Shown: one piece after another, positions 19,144 through 27,712 of the stretch
Layout of the letters: every line of letters begins with the position of its first letter
How positions within the stretch are numbered: position 1 is the stretch's first letter
Assembly (NCBI RefSeq): GCF_018613855.1
Contig: NZ_JAGGPK010000009.1
Coordinates: 112,592 to 176,591, forward strand
DNA length: 64,000 bases
Reading direction: 5' to 3'
From: Arthrobacter sp. ISL-30
GTDB taxonomy: Bacteria > Actinomycetota > Actinomycetes > Actinomycetales > Micrococcaceae
Made by a program: the position numbers and the translations under genes
Notes under the pieces: generated by a model
The model's input: only the letters and a program-made list of their open reading frames with translations
Told to the model about the DNA's origin: nothing
Databases searched by the model: none

Positions 19144-19611
19144 ATGACCCAGAAACTCCTCGCCGGATCGCAGGCCCCGGACTTCACCCTGTCCGACGCC
19201 AAAGGCAACAAGGTCTCGCTGTCCGACTACCGAGGCCGCAACGTCATTGTCTACTTCTACCCGGAAGCCTCCACCCCGGGTTGCACAACTGAGGCCTGCG
19301 ACTTCCGCGACAGCCTCGCCAGCCTCCAGTCGTCCGGCTACGATGTCCTCGGCATCTCGCCCGACGCCCCGGAAAAGATCGCAGGCTTCGTTGACGAATA
19401 CTCGCTCACCTTCCCGCTGCTCTCTGACGAGGACCACGCTGTCGCGCTGGCCTATGGCGCCTGGGGCGAAAAGGTCCGGGATGGGGAGATCGTTGAGGGC
19501 CTCGTGCGCTCCACGGTAGTGCTCGACGGCGATGCCCGGGTCAAGCTGACCCAGTACCAGGTGCAGGCCCAGGGTCACGTGGCCAAGCTGCGCGCCGAAC
19601 TGGGCCTCTAA
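19144..19611 (+). CDS. bcp: Thioredoxin-dependent peroxiredoxin, Bcp/PrxQ type
   Basis: 155 residues from the ATG at 19144 (AAGGA 6 bases upstream; a TTG at 19126 is in frame but unlikely). The active site is YPEASTPGCTTEACDFRD: peroxidatic C47 and resolving C52, the alpha2 spacing of Bcp. It reduces peroxides in the cytoplasm. Monocistronic; followed by an imperfect palindromic element (19619-19680). Confidence 0.92.
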   Translation: MTQKLLAGSQAPDFTLSDAKGNKVSLSDYRGRNVIVYFYPEASTPGCTTEACDFRDSLASLQSSGYDVLGISPDAPEKIAGFVDEYSLTFPLLSDEDHAVALAYGAWGEKVRDGEIVEGLVRSTVVLDGDARVKLTQYQVQAQGHVAKLRAELGL

Positions 19612-19618
19612 CCAACCC

Positions 19619-19680
19619 AACCAGTTCGCAGTAGATGTCGTTATGGCGCTCTAAGCGACATCATCTACCGCCAGTCAGTT
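19619..19680. repeat. Palindromic dispersed repeat, copy 1
   Basis: An imperfect inverted repeat with core GTAGATGTCG / CGACATCATCTAC. Its left arm (TTCGCAGTAGATGTCGTTA) matches the left arm of the element at 33084 (CTCGCAGTAGTTGTCGTTA) with few changes. It lies directly downstream of bcp, where it may also end transcription. Confidence 0.55.
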
Positions 19681-19884
19681 CCGTGTTGGGTAGCGTGTTG
19701 GAACGGGCCGAAGCGTGGTATTACTGAGCTGTAAAGCATTTCCACGGTTCTGTCATGAAGCTGATCAGGGATGTTATGTTTCGGCTTGAATTTCCATTTA
19801 CGCGTAACCACACTTGCGTTCGCGCGCATTGCGGGGAACGGTCTCATGTGACAAACACCCCCGAATCGATAGTTAATTAGCCCT

Positions 19885-21078
19885 ATGGATTCCAGCCCCG
19901 ACCAGCGCCGCGCCGTAGTCATCGAGGATGACCCGGATATTCGTGGGCTGCTCGTTTTAATGCTTAAGAAGCTGGACTTCGAAGTAACCGAGGCATCAAC
20001 CGGGCTGGACGGCATTCGGGCCGTGAGGGAGACCCACGCGGACCTCGTGACGCTGGACCTGAACCTGCCCGACATCGACGGCCTGGAGGTCTGCCGTCGA
20101 CTCCGCGAATTCTCCGACGCCTACATCATGATGCTCACGGCGCGGGCAGAAGAGATCGACAGGCTGACGGGCCTGGACACCGGTGCCGATGACTACATCA
20201 ACAAGCCGTTCAGCCCCAAGGAAATCCAGGCTCGCATCAAGGCGATGTTCCGCAGATCGCGCGCATCGTCATCAACGGCCGTTGAGGACGAGCTGGCACG
20301 CGCAGCGGAGGTCCAGCAGAGCCTGCTCCCGAAGGAGGCGGTGATGCTGGACGACTATGATGTCGCCGGCAGCTTCCGGCCCTCACGCAGTGTCGGCGGC
20401 GATTTCTACGACTGGTACCAGACACCGGACGGGCTCCACGTTACGTTCGCCGATGCCATGGGTAAAGGTATGGGGGCGGCCCTGATTGCGGCCACGGTCC
20501 GCGCAGTGATGCGCTCCGTGGCCAGCAGGGCCGGGATTGACAGCGCCTTCCGGGCGGCGAGCGCTACTATCGCCGCGGATCTTGACCAGTCCGATTCCTT
20601 CGTCACGCTCTTTCATGCGCGCCTCAATGCGGCCACCGGCAAGGTCAGCTACATCGACGCCGGACACGGCCTTGCGTTGCACCTCCGCGCTGACGGCAGC
20701 GTGACTCGGCTGGCTGCGGCAGGGCCGCCGGTGGGCGCATGGAGTGGACAGCAGTGGCCGGCGTCCGAAGTTGACCTGGCGCCGGGAGACAGCCTGGTGG
20801 TGGTCAGCGACGGCGTCCTGGATGCCTTCCAGGACCTGGACGAATTCACGAAGCATGTGGAGGCCGCGGTCCGCGCCCAGAAGACGGCCGAACTCGCCTG
20901 CCAAGCCGTGCTGGACCTCGCTCCGGCTGACACAGCGGGCGACGACGTCACGGCACTAATCGTGCGGCGCCTGGACGGGAGTGGCGAGTTGCCGGAAGCC
21001 GCCAGCGAAGCCGGCGAACTGGCGACAGCCTCTGCAGCTCCCTCCGCCACGCCTGACGGATCAGACCGGCAGGGCTGA
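19885..21078 (+). CDS. Response regulator-PP2C (SpoIIE/RsbU-type) phosphatase
   Basis: 397 residues. Receiver domain (residues 9-123): acidic pocket EDD (14-16), phosphoacceptor D58 (TLDLNLPDIDG), T85 and K107. After a helical linker (ARAAEVQQSLLP) comes a SpoIIE-type Mn/Mg phosphatase: SVGGDFYD (170-177), FADAMGKGMGAALIAA and DSLVVVSDG, DDVTALIV. It should dephosphorylate the anti-anti-sigma (STAS) protein encoded downstream when its receiver is phosphorylated. The sensor kinase is not in the window. The last 35 residues are a disordered Ala/Ser/Glu tail. The ATG has no clear ribosome binding site. Confidence 0.88.
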   Translation: MDSSPDQRRAVVIEDDPDIRGLLVLMLKKLDFEVTEASTGLDGIRAVRETHADLVTLDLNLPDIDGLEVCRRLREFSDAYIMMLTARAEEIDRLTGLDTGADDYINKPFSPKEIQARIKAMFRRSRASSSTAVEDELARAAEVQQSLLPKEAVMLDDYDVAGSFRPSRSVGGDFYDWYQTPDGLHVTFADAMGKGMGAALIAATVRAVMRSVASRAGIDSAFRAASATIAADLDQSDSFVTLFHARLNAATGKVSYIDAGHGLALHLRADGSVTRLAAAGPPVGAWSGQQWPASEVDLAPGDSLVVVSDGVLDAFQDLDEFTKHVEAAVRAQKTAELACQAVLDLAPADTAGDDVTALIVRRLDGSGELPEAASEAGELATASAAPSATPDGSDRQG

Positions 21079-21104
21079 ATTCCGGCGTCGAACAGGGGTG
21101 GGAA

Positions 21105-23054
21105 TTGACTCGTTTTTGGACCCGGCTCATCGTGGTGATGACCGTCGTCCTGGGCGTGAACTACGTGGCATGGCGCTGGCTTGGATCTTTGAACTGGGAC
21201 GCCTGGTGGATCGCCGTGCCGCTCGTGGCCGCCGAAACGTACAGCCTGATCGACGTCTTGCTCTTCGGGATGACCGTGTGGCGGCTCAAGAGCCGGGGTG
21301 CTCCCCCGGCGGCGCCCGATGATGCGACTGTGGACGTCTTCATCACCACCTACAACGAGCCCCTGGACCTGGTGATGACGACAGCCCTGGCGGCAAAGGA
21401 TATCCACCGCCCCCACAGCACCTGGATCCTGGACGACGGCGACAGGGAGGAGCTCAGGCGGCTCGCCGAAGAGCACGGAATCGGCTACGTTACCCGAAGC
21501 GCGGATTGGGCGGATATGCCCAGGCACGCCAAGGCCGGCAACCTGAACAACGCACTCATGGTCACGCACGGGGAATTCCTGCTGATCCTCGACGCCGACC
21601 AGATCCCCGAGCCGGACATCCTGGACAAGACGCTGGGCTACTTCAACAACCCCCGGGTGGCCCTGGTCCAGACGCCGCAATACTTCATCAACGTCCCTAA
21701 GGATGACCCGCTTGGCAGCCAGGCCCCGCTCTTCTACGGCCCCATCCAGCAGGGCAAGGACGGGTGGAATGCCGCCTTCTTCTGCGGATCGAATGCCCTG
21801 CTTCGTCGCGAGGCGCTCATGCAGCTGGGCCTGGTGGGCTATGTAAGGGAAACCGAGCGGAACATCCGCCAGGCACTCGCCGCCTCGCGTTCGGCCATCC
21901 GAAAAGCCAGGCGATCGGCCGACGCCGACAATCCCCTCGTGGAACACATGCTCAATGAGGTGGAGGCCGTCACTAATGAAGCCCAGGAGCAGCTCGAGAC
22001 GGGCGCCTCTCTGAGCGAAATCACCTACCGCGTCCGCCGAAAGGTAGAGCAGGCCGTCCAGACGCTCGTACAGGCTGACTTTTCCGCACTGCAGTCCGAC
22101 TTGGAGGAAATCGCCGCCCTCGAACTGGCCCACGTGGGAGAGTCCGGCCTCCCCGTTGTGGCAGGCGACGCCGTCGAAGTCATGTCCGGCCGGGAGTGGT
22201 CACCGCTGGGCGCCCTGGAATCCGTCCAGGCGATACTGGACGCCATCTCCGTGGAACGCATCAATGAGGCACAGCCGGTCATGCCGTTGGCCACAATCTC
22301 GGTCACCGAGGACATGGCCACCGCCATGCGCCTGCACGCCCTGGGCTGGCAGAGCGTCTACCACCACGAGGTCCTGGCGAACGGCCTGGCCCCGGAGGAC
22401 CTGAAGACCATGCTCACGCAGCGGCTTCGCTGGGCGCAGGGCACCGTCCAGGTGATGCTCCGTGAGAACCCGCTGGTGCAGCGAGGACTTTCGTGGGGCC
22501 AGCGGCTGATGTACTTCGCCACCATGTGGACCTACCTGGGCGGCTTCACCGCCGTCGTTTACTTTGCCGCCCCGATCGTCTACCTGGCGTTTGGCGTCCT
22601 CCCTGTCAGCAGCCTCAGTACAGATTTCTTTATCCGGTTCATTCCGTTCATGCTGGCAAACCAGCTGCTGTTCTGGGTGGCCGGCCGCGGCATCAAGACC
22701 TGGCGGGGGCAGCAGTACAGCCTCGCGCTGTTCCCCACCTGGATCAAGGCCTGCACGACGGCGGCCCGGAACGTCTGGTTCGGGCGCCCCCTGGGATTCG
22801 CCGTTACGCCCAAGGCCAGGCAGAGCGGCGGGCCCGGCTGGAGCCTGATCCGTCCGCAAATCGTCGTGTCCGCGCTCCTGGTGGTCGCGCTCATCGTTGG
22901 AGTGGCGCGCCTTGCTGCCGGCCTGTTGGAGCCGGTGGGTACGCTGGTGAACGTAGTGTGGGTGGCTTTCGATCTAGTGGTCATGAGCGTTCTGTTCAGG
23001 GCTGTCAGGTACAAAGGTTTTATCCCTGAGGAGAGGAACGCTGATGCAGTTTAG
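21105..23054 (+). CDS. Membrane GT2 glycosyltransferase (cellulose/hyaluronan synthase-like)
   Basis: 649 residues from a TTG (AGGGGTGGGAA upstream). Two N-terminal membrane segments (6-28, 32-58), a GT2 domain with TTYNEP (81-86), DDGD (110-113), DADQ (163-166), TED (401-403) and QRLRW (439-443), then about four C-terminal membrane segments from residue 470 on. This is the BcsA-type processive synthase order. No PilZ domain is visible. Residues about 245-398 are an insertion between GSNALLRREAL and ISVTED, where BcsA has roughly 20 residues; it is rich in Ala/Glu/Arg and probably coiled coil. It likely makes an exopolysaccharide. It sits inside the partner-switch operon. Confidence 0.85.
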   Translation: MTRFWTRLIVVMTVVLGVNYVAWRWLGSLNWDAWWIAVPLVAAETYSLIDVLLFGMTVWRLKSRGAPPAAPDDATVDVFITTYNEPLDLVMTTALAAKDIHRPHSTWILDDGDREELRRLAEEHGIGYVTRSADWADMPRHAKAGNLNNALMVTHGEFLLILDADQIPEPDILDKTLGYFNNPRVALVQTPQYFINVPKDDPLGSQAPLFYGPIQQGKDGWNAAFFCGSNALLRREALMQLGLVGYVRETERNIRQALAASRSAIRKARRSADADNPLVEHMLNEVEAVTNEAQEQLETGASLSEITYRVRRKVEQAVQTLVQADFSALQSDLEEIAALELAHVGESGLPVVAGDAVEVMSGREWSPLGALESVQAILDAISVERINEAQPVMPLATISVTEDMATAMRLHALGWQSVYHHEVLANGLAPEDLKTMLTQRLRWAQGTVQVMLRENPLVQRGLSWGQRLMYFATMWTYLGGFTAVVYFAAPIVYLAFGVLPVSSLSTDFFIRFIPFMLANQLLFWVAGRGIKTWRGQQYSLALFPTWIKACTTAARNVWFGRPLGFAVTPKARQSGGPGWSLIRPQIVVSALLVVALIVGVARLAAGLLEPVGTLVNVVWVAFDLVVMSVLFRAVRYKGFIPEERNADAV

Positions 23055-23376
23055 CTATGAGGTTAAGGACTCCTATGCGGAGGTGAAAGGCTCCGGCCGC
23101 CTGAACATGGTGGCCGCTCCAAAGCTCCGTGAAGTGGTGGCCGAAGTGGTGGCCGCCGGCTCCAGTAAGGTGGTGGTCAACCTCGAGGAGACGGTGTTCA
23201 TGGATTCCTCCGGCCTCGGCGCCTTGATTGGCTGCCTCAAAGCTGCACGACAGGCTGGCGGCGACCTCCGCATCTCAGGTGTGCAGCCCCAGGTCAGGAT
23301 GGTCCTCGAGCTGACCAATATGGACCGGGTGCTAACGTCCTACCCCACAGCTGAGGCGGCGTTCAGCGATGACTGA
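23044..23376 (+). CDS. STAS-domain anti-anti-sigma factor (RsbV/SpoIIAA type)
   Basis: 110 residues, overlapping the GT2 gene by 11 bases. The phosphorylation site is in VFMDSSGLGALIGCLKAAR (Ser near position 57-58 in DSSG). In the known partner switch, dephosphorylated STAS protein binds the RsbW-like kinase. The phosphatase (19885), the STAS protein and the kinase (23369) are all in this operon, so the switch appears complete. Confidence 0.9.
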   Translation: MQFSYEVKDSYAEVKGSGRLNMVAAPKLREVVAEVVAAGSSKVVVNLEETVFMDSSGLGALIGCLKAARQAGGDLRISGVQPQVRMVLELTNMDRVLTSYPTAEAAFSDD

Positions 23377-23800
23377 GATGGTGGCTCGCCGGGGCTACCG
23401 CGGCGAGTCCGTCCCTGAGGCCATCGAGGCTGTTCATACTGAACTGGACTCGCTGTGGGAGGATGCCGACTTCGTCCCCGAGATGGACCGCATGACCTTC
23501 ACCACGGCTGTGATCGAGGCGGCGTCCAATATTGTCCAGCATGCCGAGCCGGTCGCCGAGGCCCCGGTCGAGCTGGGGGTCGATATCAGTGTGTGGTCCA
23601 CCCGCCTTGTGGCGCGCGTGACCGCCTTCAACGCGAAGGAACCCTTCGCTTCCCCACCCGAGACAGGCCTGCCCGACGACGACTCCGAGTCCGGGCGGGG
23701 CCTTGCCCTGATTGAAGCCCTGGTCACCACGGTGACGTTTGAACGCCAGGATGCAACGAATACCTGGATTCTGACCCGAAATTCCACGTCGGCGGCATAG
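23369..23800 (+). CDS. RsbW-like anti-sigma factor / serine kinase (HATPase_c)
   Basis: 143 residues, overlapping the STAS gene by 8 bases. GHKL-fold ATPase: N box FTTAVIEAASNIVQHA (E and N for Mg-ATP), then ESGRGLALIEALV as the G2 box. It would phosphorylate the STAS partner and sequester a target in the alternative state. No sigma factor gene is adjacent, so the target may be the glycosyltransferase itself or a sigma factor elsewhere. Confidence 0.88.
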   Translation: MTEMVARRGYRGESVPEAIEAVHTELDSLWEDADFVPEMDRMTFTTAVIEAASNIVQHAEPVAEAPVELGVDISVWSTRLVARVTAFNAKEPFASPPETGLPDDDSESGRGLALIEALVTTVTFERQDATNTWILTRNSTSAA

Positions 23801-23832
23801 AAGCAGCCGGTGCGCAGGAGAAGGAGGCAATC

Positions 23833-24936
23833 ATGACCAACCAGCCAGGAACCCAGCCCGAAACGCTGAGAGTCGGGGTGGTGGGTGTCGGATGGGCGGG
23901 CCGGCAGCACCTCAAGGCGTACAAGGATATGGACCGCGTCGAGCTCGTGGCGTTGGCAGCCATGGAGGAAGACCTCGTCAGGGACCTCAAAGCCGAGTAC
24001 GGGATTCCCCACAGTTTTTCCCGCTGGGAGGACCTCATCGAGCTCGAGGGCCTGGACGCCATCAGCGTGGCCGTTCCGACGTTCCTCCACGCGCCGATCG
24101 CTATCGCGGCGTTCGAGCGGGGGCTCCATGTGCTCAGTGAAAAGCCGCTGGCACGGAACGGGCAGGAAGGCCTGACCATGGTGGAAGCCGCCCGCAAGGC
24201 ACACAGAGTCCTCGATGTCGCCTTCAACCACCGCCGCCGCGGTGACATCGCCCAGCTGAAAAACCTCATCGACGTTGGAGAGTTGGGCCGGCCCTATTAC
24301 GCAAAGGCATCGTGGCTGCGCCGCTCCGGAATCCCGATGCTGGGCAGCTGGTTCACCAGTCCTGAGCTCGCCGGCGGCGGTCCACTGGCCGACATCGGCG
24401 TGCACGTGCTTGATTACTCCCTGCATCTGCTGGGAGAGCCCCGGGTTCTGTCTGTGAGCGCTGCCACGCACTCGGAGCTGGGCCCTCGTGGACTGGGCGG
24501 CAACGCCCGGTATTCGGCGATGAAGTCAAGCCACAAATTCGAGGTGGAGGACTTCGCTGCCGCGTTCATGCGCCTGGAGGGAGGCGGCACGCTGATCCTC
24601 GAGGCGGGCTGGGCCGCCTATCGGGACGAGGACGACCTGCTCGACTTTATGGTTTATGGCACCGACGGCGGCGCGGACCTACGCGCGTTGGGAACGCCCA
24701 GCGCCCCTGTCGGGGACCTGCGGATCTTCAAGGAAAAGAACGGACAGAACGCCGATTACGTGGTGGTGGCCGAGGCTGGCAGGGGACACCACGCCGTCGT
24801 CGAGGATTTCATTAACGCCATTCGAGGCGGTTCGGCCGTGTGGAGTGAACACGACGGCTCCCTCGCCTTGACCCGGGCGCTGGTGCTCGACGCCTGCTAC
24901 GAATCCGCGCGGGAACAGCGCGAAGTCAGGCTGTGA
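23833..24936 (+). CDS. Gfo/Idh/MocA family oxidoreductase
   Basis: 367 residues. Rossmann motif VGVVGVGWAGRQHL at residues 11-24, the EKP motif in VLSEKPLARNG, and the C-terminal beta domain with ADIGVHVLDYSLHLLG, whose D-x-x-x-H carries the likely catalytic His. Members oxidise or epimerise sugars and inositols with NAD(P). GGAGAAGGAGG precedes the ATG. The ThuA gene starts one base after its stop, so the two probably act in one sugar pathway. Confidence 0.88.
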   Translation: MTNQPGTQPETLRVGVVGVGWAGRQHLKAYKDMDRVELVALAAMEEDLVRDLKAEYGIPHSFSRWEDLIELEGLDAISVAVPTFLHAPIAIAAFERGLHVLSEKPLARNGQEGLTMVEAARKAHRVLDVAFNHRRRGDIAQLKNLIDVGELGRPYYAKASWLRRSGIPMLGSWFTSPELAGGGPLADIGVHVLDYSLHLLGEPRVLSVSAATHSELGPRGLGGNARYSAMKSSHKFEVEDFAAAFMRLEGGGTLILEAGWAAYRDEDDLLDFMVYGTDGGADLRALGTPSAPVGDLRIFKEKNGQNADYVVVAEAGRGHHAVVEDFINAIRGGSAVWSEHDGSLALTRALVLDACYESAREQREVRL

Positions 24937-24937
24937 C

Positions 24938-25681
24938 ATGGCGGAAAAGCTGAACATCCTCGTATGGAACGAAGGCGTCCACGAGGCACGCAACCAGCCC
25001 GAGACCATGGCCAGGATGTATCCGAGTGGCATGCATGGGGCCATCGCGGACGGCTTGCGTGATTCCTACCCGGAGGCGGACATTTCGACGGCGACACTCG
25101 CCGACCCGGAGCACGGCCTGGAGGAGGACACCCTCGCGGGGACCGATGTGCTGCTGTGGTGGGGCCACGCGGCCCACGAGCAAGTCAGCGACGACGTCGT
25201 GGAGCGCGTCCAGCGGCATGTGCTCGGCGGCATGGGGCTGGTTGTTCTCCATTCGGGCCACTTCTCCAGGATCTTCACCCGGCTGTTGGGCACCACCTGC
25301 TCGCTGCAGTGGCGTAACGAGGGCGAACGCGAGCTGATCTGGACGGTCAAGCCGTCGCATCCCATCGCCGCCGGTGTGGAGAGTCCCATCGTCATTCCGG
25401 AGCACGAGATGTACGGCGAACTGTTCGACATTCCGGAGCCGGACGACCTCATCTTCATCAGTTCCTTTGAAGGCGGCGAAGTGTTCCGCTCCGGCGTCAC
25501 CTTCTCCCGTGGCAGGGGCCGGATTTTCTACTTCAGCCCAGGTGACCAGGACTATCCGATTTATCACCAGCCGCAGATCAGGAAGGTCATCGCCAACGGC
25601 GTCGGATGGGTGGGTCAGCCGGATGTGCGACGGCAGGCGCCTTCCGTGGGAAACCCCGCCCGGAACTGGTTCGCGGGTTAG
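24938..25681 (+). CDS. ThuA-domain protein
   Basis: 247 residues. ThuA (trehalose utilisation) fold related to glutamine amidotransferase: LNILVWNEGVHE at the start, LLWWGHAAHEQVSD and GLVVLHSGHFS in the middle, and GRGRIFYFSPGDQDYPIYH near the end. ThuA/ThuB pairs (ThuB is a Gfo/Idh protein) convert disaccharides to 3-keto derivatives; the gene pair here has that make-up. Substrate not readable. Confidence 0.85.
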   Translation: MAEKLNILVWNEGVHEARNQPETMARMYPSGMHGAIADGLRDSYPEADISTATLADPEHGLEEDTLAGTDVLLWWGHAAHEQVSDDVVERVQRHVLGGMGLVVLHSGHFSRIFTRLLGTTCSLQWRNEGERELIWTVKPSHPIAAGVESPIVIPEHEMYGELFDIPEPDDLIFISSFEGGEVFRSGVTFSRGRGRIFYFSPGDQDYPIYHQPQIRKVIANGVGWVGQPDVRRQAPSVGNPARNWFAG

Positions 25682-25691
25682 CTCCTGGTTA

Positions 25692-25748
25692 TTTGCCGCT
25701 GTTTGTGGGGAGTGCCGCCGTTTCAGGGGAGTGCCGCTGTTTCAGGCC
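25692..25748. repeat. Three 19-base tandem repeats over the pucG stop
   Basis: Units at 25692-25710, 25711-25729 and 25730-25748 share TGCCGCyGTTT. The third unit overlaps the stop codon of the minus-strand aminotransferase. It lies between convergent genes. Confidence 0.5.
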
Positions 25749-26872
25749 TTCGCGAGCGCTTCCTCCAGCGCGCCAAGCACCAGCTTCACCGAGCCGGCGT
25801 TGGCGTTCGGTCCCATGGTGCCGATTCGCCAAATGCTCGCCGCGAAGCTTCCAGCCCCCGAACCTATTTCGATGCTGAAGTGTTCCAGAAGGTAGCGTCG
25901 GACGGCACCGGAGTTCACGCCGTCGGGCACTTTGACCGTAGTAAGGCTGGGCAGCCGATGGCCTTCTGCGGCGAACAGTTCCAGGCCCAGGTCCTGGAGC
26001 CCGGACTGCAAGGCGGATGCCGCCTCCCGATGGCGCGCCTGCACGCGATCCAGCCCTTCGGCCAGGATGCGGTTCAGGGCCGCTTCCAGACCCGCGATCA
26101 TGGTCACCGGCGCGGTGTGGTGGTAGGTCCGGCTGCCCGTTGCCGCTCCCATGTAGCCGCCTAGCAGGCCGATATCCAGGTACCAGGAGCGTGGGTCCCT
26201 GATGCGCCGCTCGAAGGCCTGCTCGGAGACCGTAAACGGCGAGAGCCCCGGGGGCACGCCCAGGCATTTCTGCGTCCCGGCATAGCCGAGGTCGATCCCC
26301 CACTCGTCCGCCAGCAACTCCAGCCCGCCGATCGAGGTCACGGCATCCACGAGCAGCAGCGCGTCGCCCTTGTCGCGACCGAGCTCCGCGATGTCCGAGA
26401 GGACACCGGTGGAGGTTTCGGCGTGGACAGCGGCGATGACTTTCGGATGCGGGTGGGCGGCGAGGACGCGTTCGGGATCCACCGGCTGGCCCCACTCATG
26501 GTCAACGCGAACCACGGTGGCCCCGCAGCGTCGGGCGATCTCGCACATGCGCTCGCCGAAGAGCCCGTTGACCGCGATCACGGCGACGTCGCCCTCGGCC
26601 ACCATGTTCACAAAGGCGGCCTCCATGCCACCCGAGCCCGTGGCACTGAGGGGAAGCGTCCGCGCGTTGGCCGTGCCCCAGACTTTGCGCAGGCCTTCGC
26701 AGGTCCGGTCCAGGCGTTGGATGAACAGCGGATCAAGGTGGCCAAGGACCGGGTAGGCCATGGCGGCGATGGCCTCGGGATAGCAGTTGCTCGGCCCCGG
26801 CCCGAAGAGGTGCCGGAAAGTCAGGGTGGCTTGGGCTGGTTCGGGGCTGGCTTGCACTTGCTCGGGCGTCAT
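25742..26872 (-). CDS. pucG: Alanine/ureidoglycine-glyoxylate aminotransferase
   Basis: 376 residues, fold-type I PLP class V aminotransferase. FGPGPSNCYPEAIAAM at the N-terminus; PLP Lys in YAGTQKCLGVPPGL; Asp of the cofactor in LLVDAVTSIGG. GTQKCLG fits the PucG/AGXT branch. In purine degraders PucG transfers the amino group of (S)-ureidoglycine to glyoxylate. Divergent from uraD-uraH across 342 bases, and its keto acceptor is the Gcl substrate, so a ureide role is favoured over plain alanine-glyoxylate transamination. Confidence 0.8.
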   Translation of the reverse strand: MTPEQVQASPEPAQATLTFRHLFGPGPSNCYPEAIAAMAYPVLGHLDPLFIQRLDRTCEGLRKVWGTANARTLPLSATGSGGMEAAFVNMVAEGDVAVIAVNGLFGERMCEIARRCGATVVRVDHEWGQPVDPERVLAAHPHPKVIAAVHAETSTGVLSDIAELGRDKGDALLLVDAVTSIGGLELLADEWGIDLGYAGTQKCLGVPPGLSPFTVSEQAFERRIRDPRSWYLDIGLLGGYMGAATGSRTYHHTAPVTMIAGLEAALNRILAEGLDRVQARHREAASALQSGLQDLGLELFAAEGHRLPSLTTVKVPDGVNSGAVRRYLLEHFSIEIGSGAGSFAASIWRIGTMGPNANAGSVKLVLGALEEALAKA

Positions 26873-27214
26873 GGCAACTCCTCCGGGTTCGTGCCGCCAT
26901 TGTCCCCCTTTGAGTCGGATTCTGCTCGATCATTCCTGACGAGCGGCCCGGGCCGCGTCTTTCCGGGCCAGGTGCACGCGCCAGGGTGAATGACTCGGCA
27001 GAATCCAACGCCGTCCCGCATCGCCAGCCGCGATCCGCCAACTTCTGGGATAGTCTCTTGACACCTGAGCAACGAATCGGATTGACTATTACGTATGCTG
27101 AAATAACAGTTCCATGATACGGAAGCTTGGCAAGTACCAAGTCCGGCATTCATCGGCCGGATTCCGTATAGCCCACACCATGGATGCCAGCATTTGCACG
27201 AGGACGACACAAGC
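26873..27214. promoter_or_regulatory. Divergent control region of pucG and uraD-uraH
   Basis: No gene is seen. It contains TTGACT (27083-27088) as a possible -35 for uraD and the TTCC-N7-GGAA palindrome at 27110-27124. A second half-site, TTCCGTAT, follows near 27161. Confidence 0.4.
27110..27124. promoter_or_regulatory. TTCC-N7-GGAA operator-like palindrome upstream of uraD
   Basis: TTCCATGATACGGAA. Same outer arms and spacing as TTCCACAAGGCGGAA at 12124 upstream of hyi, suggesting one regulator for both blocks. Confidence 0.5.
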
Positions 27215-27712
27215 ATGCAGCTTGCAGAATTCAACAGCGTGGATCGTGTGGACGTCGTCGACGTCCTCCGGCCCTGCCTGGACATTGACCGCTGGGTGGA
27301 CCAGATCGCAGACGCCCGCCCCTTCACAGACCGGAACGCCCTTCTCGATTTCGCGAACGAAGCGGCCAGGCCGTTCACGTCCGCGGAAGTGCAGGGGGCA
27401 CTGTCCCACCATCCCCGCATCGGTGACCGGCCCAACGCCCAGACCACTGAGGCAGCAATGTCCCGCTCCGAACAGTCCGGCGTCGACCCCAGTGACGACG
27501 GCGTCGCGGCAGCCCTGGCAAAGGGGAACCGGGAGTACGAGGAGAAGTTTGGCAGGGTCTTCCTGATCCGGGCCGCCGGACGCACGGCCCCCGAAATCCT
27601 CGCCGCACTTCAGGAGCGGCTCGGCCATACGCCGGAAGAAGAAGATGCCATTGTTGCCCAGCAGCTGCGCGAAATCGCCCTGCTGCGCCTTGAAGGAGTG
27701 ATCAGCGAATGA
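27215..27712 (+). CDS. uraD: 2-oxo-4-hydroxy-4-carboxy-5-ureidoimidazoline (OHCU) decarboxylase
   Basis: 165 residues from the ATG at 27215 (CGAGGA about 10 bases upstream; a TTG at 27194 is in frame). The catalytic His is in LSHHPRIGD, and KGNREYEEKFGRVFLIRAAGRT is the conserved C-terminal helix. It decarboxylates OHCU to S-allantoin in urate oxidation. Its stop overlaps the uraH start by 4 bases (ATGA). Confidence 0.9.
   Translation: MQLAEFNSVDRVDVVDVLRPCLDIDRWVDQIADARPFTDRNALLDFANEAARPFTSAEVQGALSHHPRIGDRPNAQTTEAAMSRSEQSGVDPSDDGVAAALAKGNREYEEKFGRVFLIRAAGRTAPEILAALQERLGHTPEEEDAIVAQQLREIALLRLEGVISE

Noticed and set aside
20649..22133. A 494-codon minus-strand frame
   Set aside because: Antisense to the SpoIIE-phosphatase and GT2 genes, both strongly supported.
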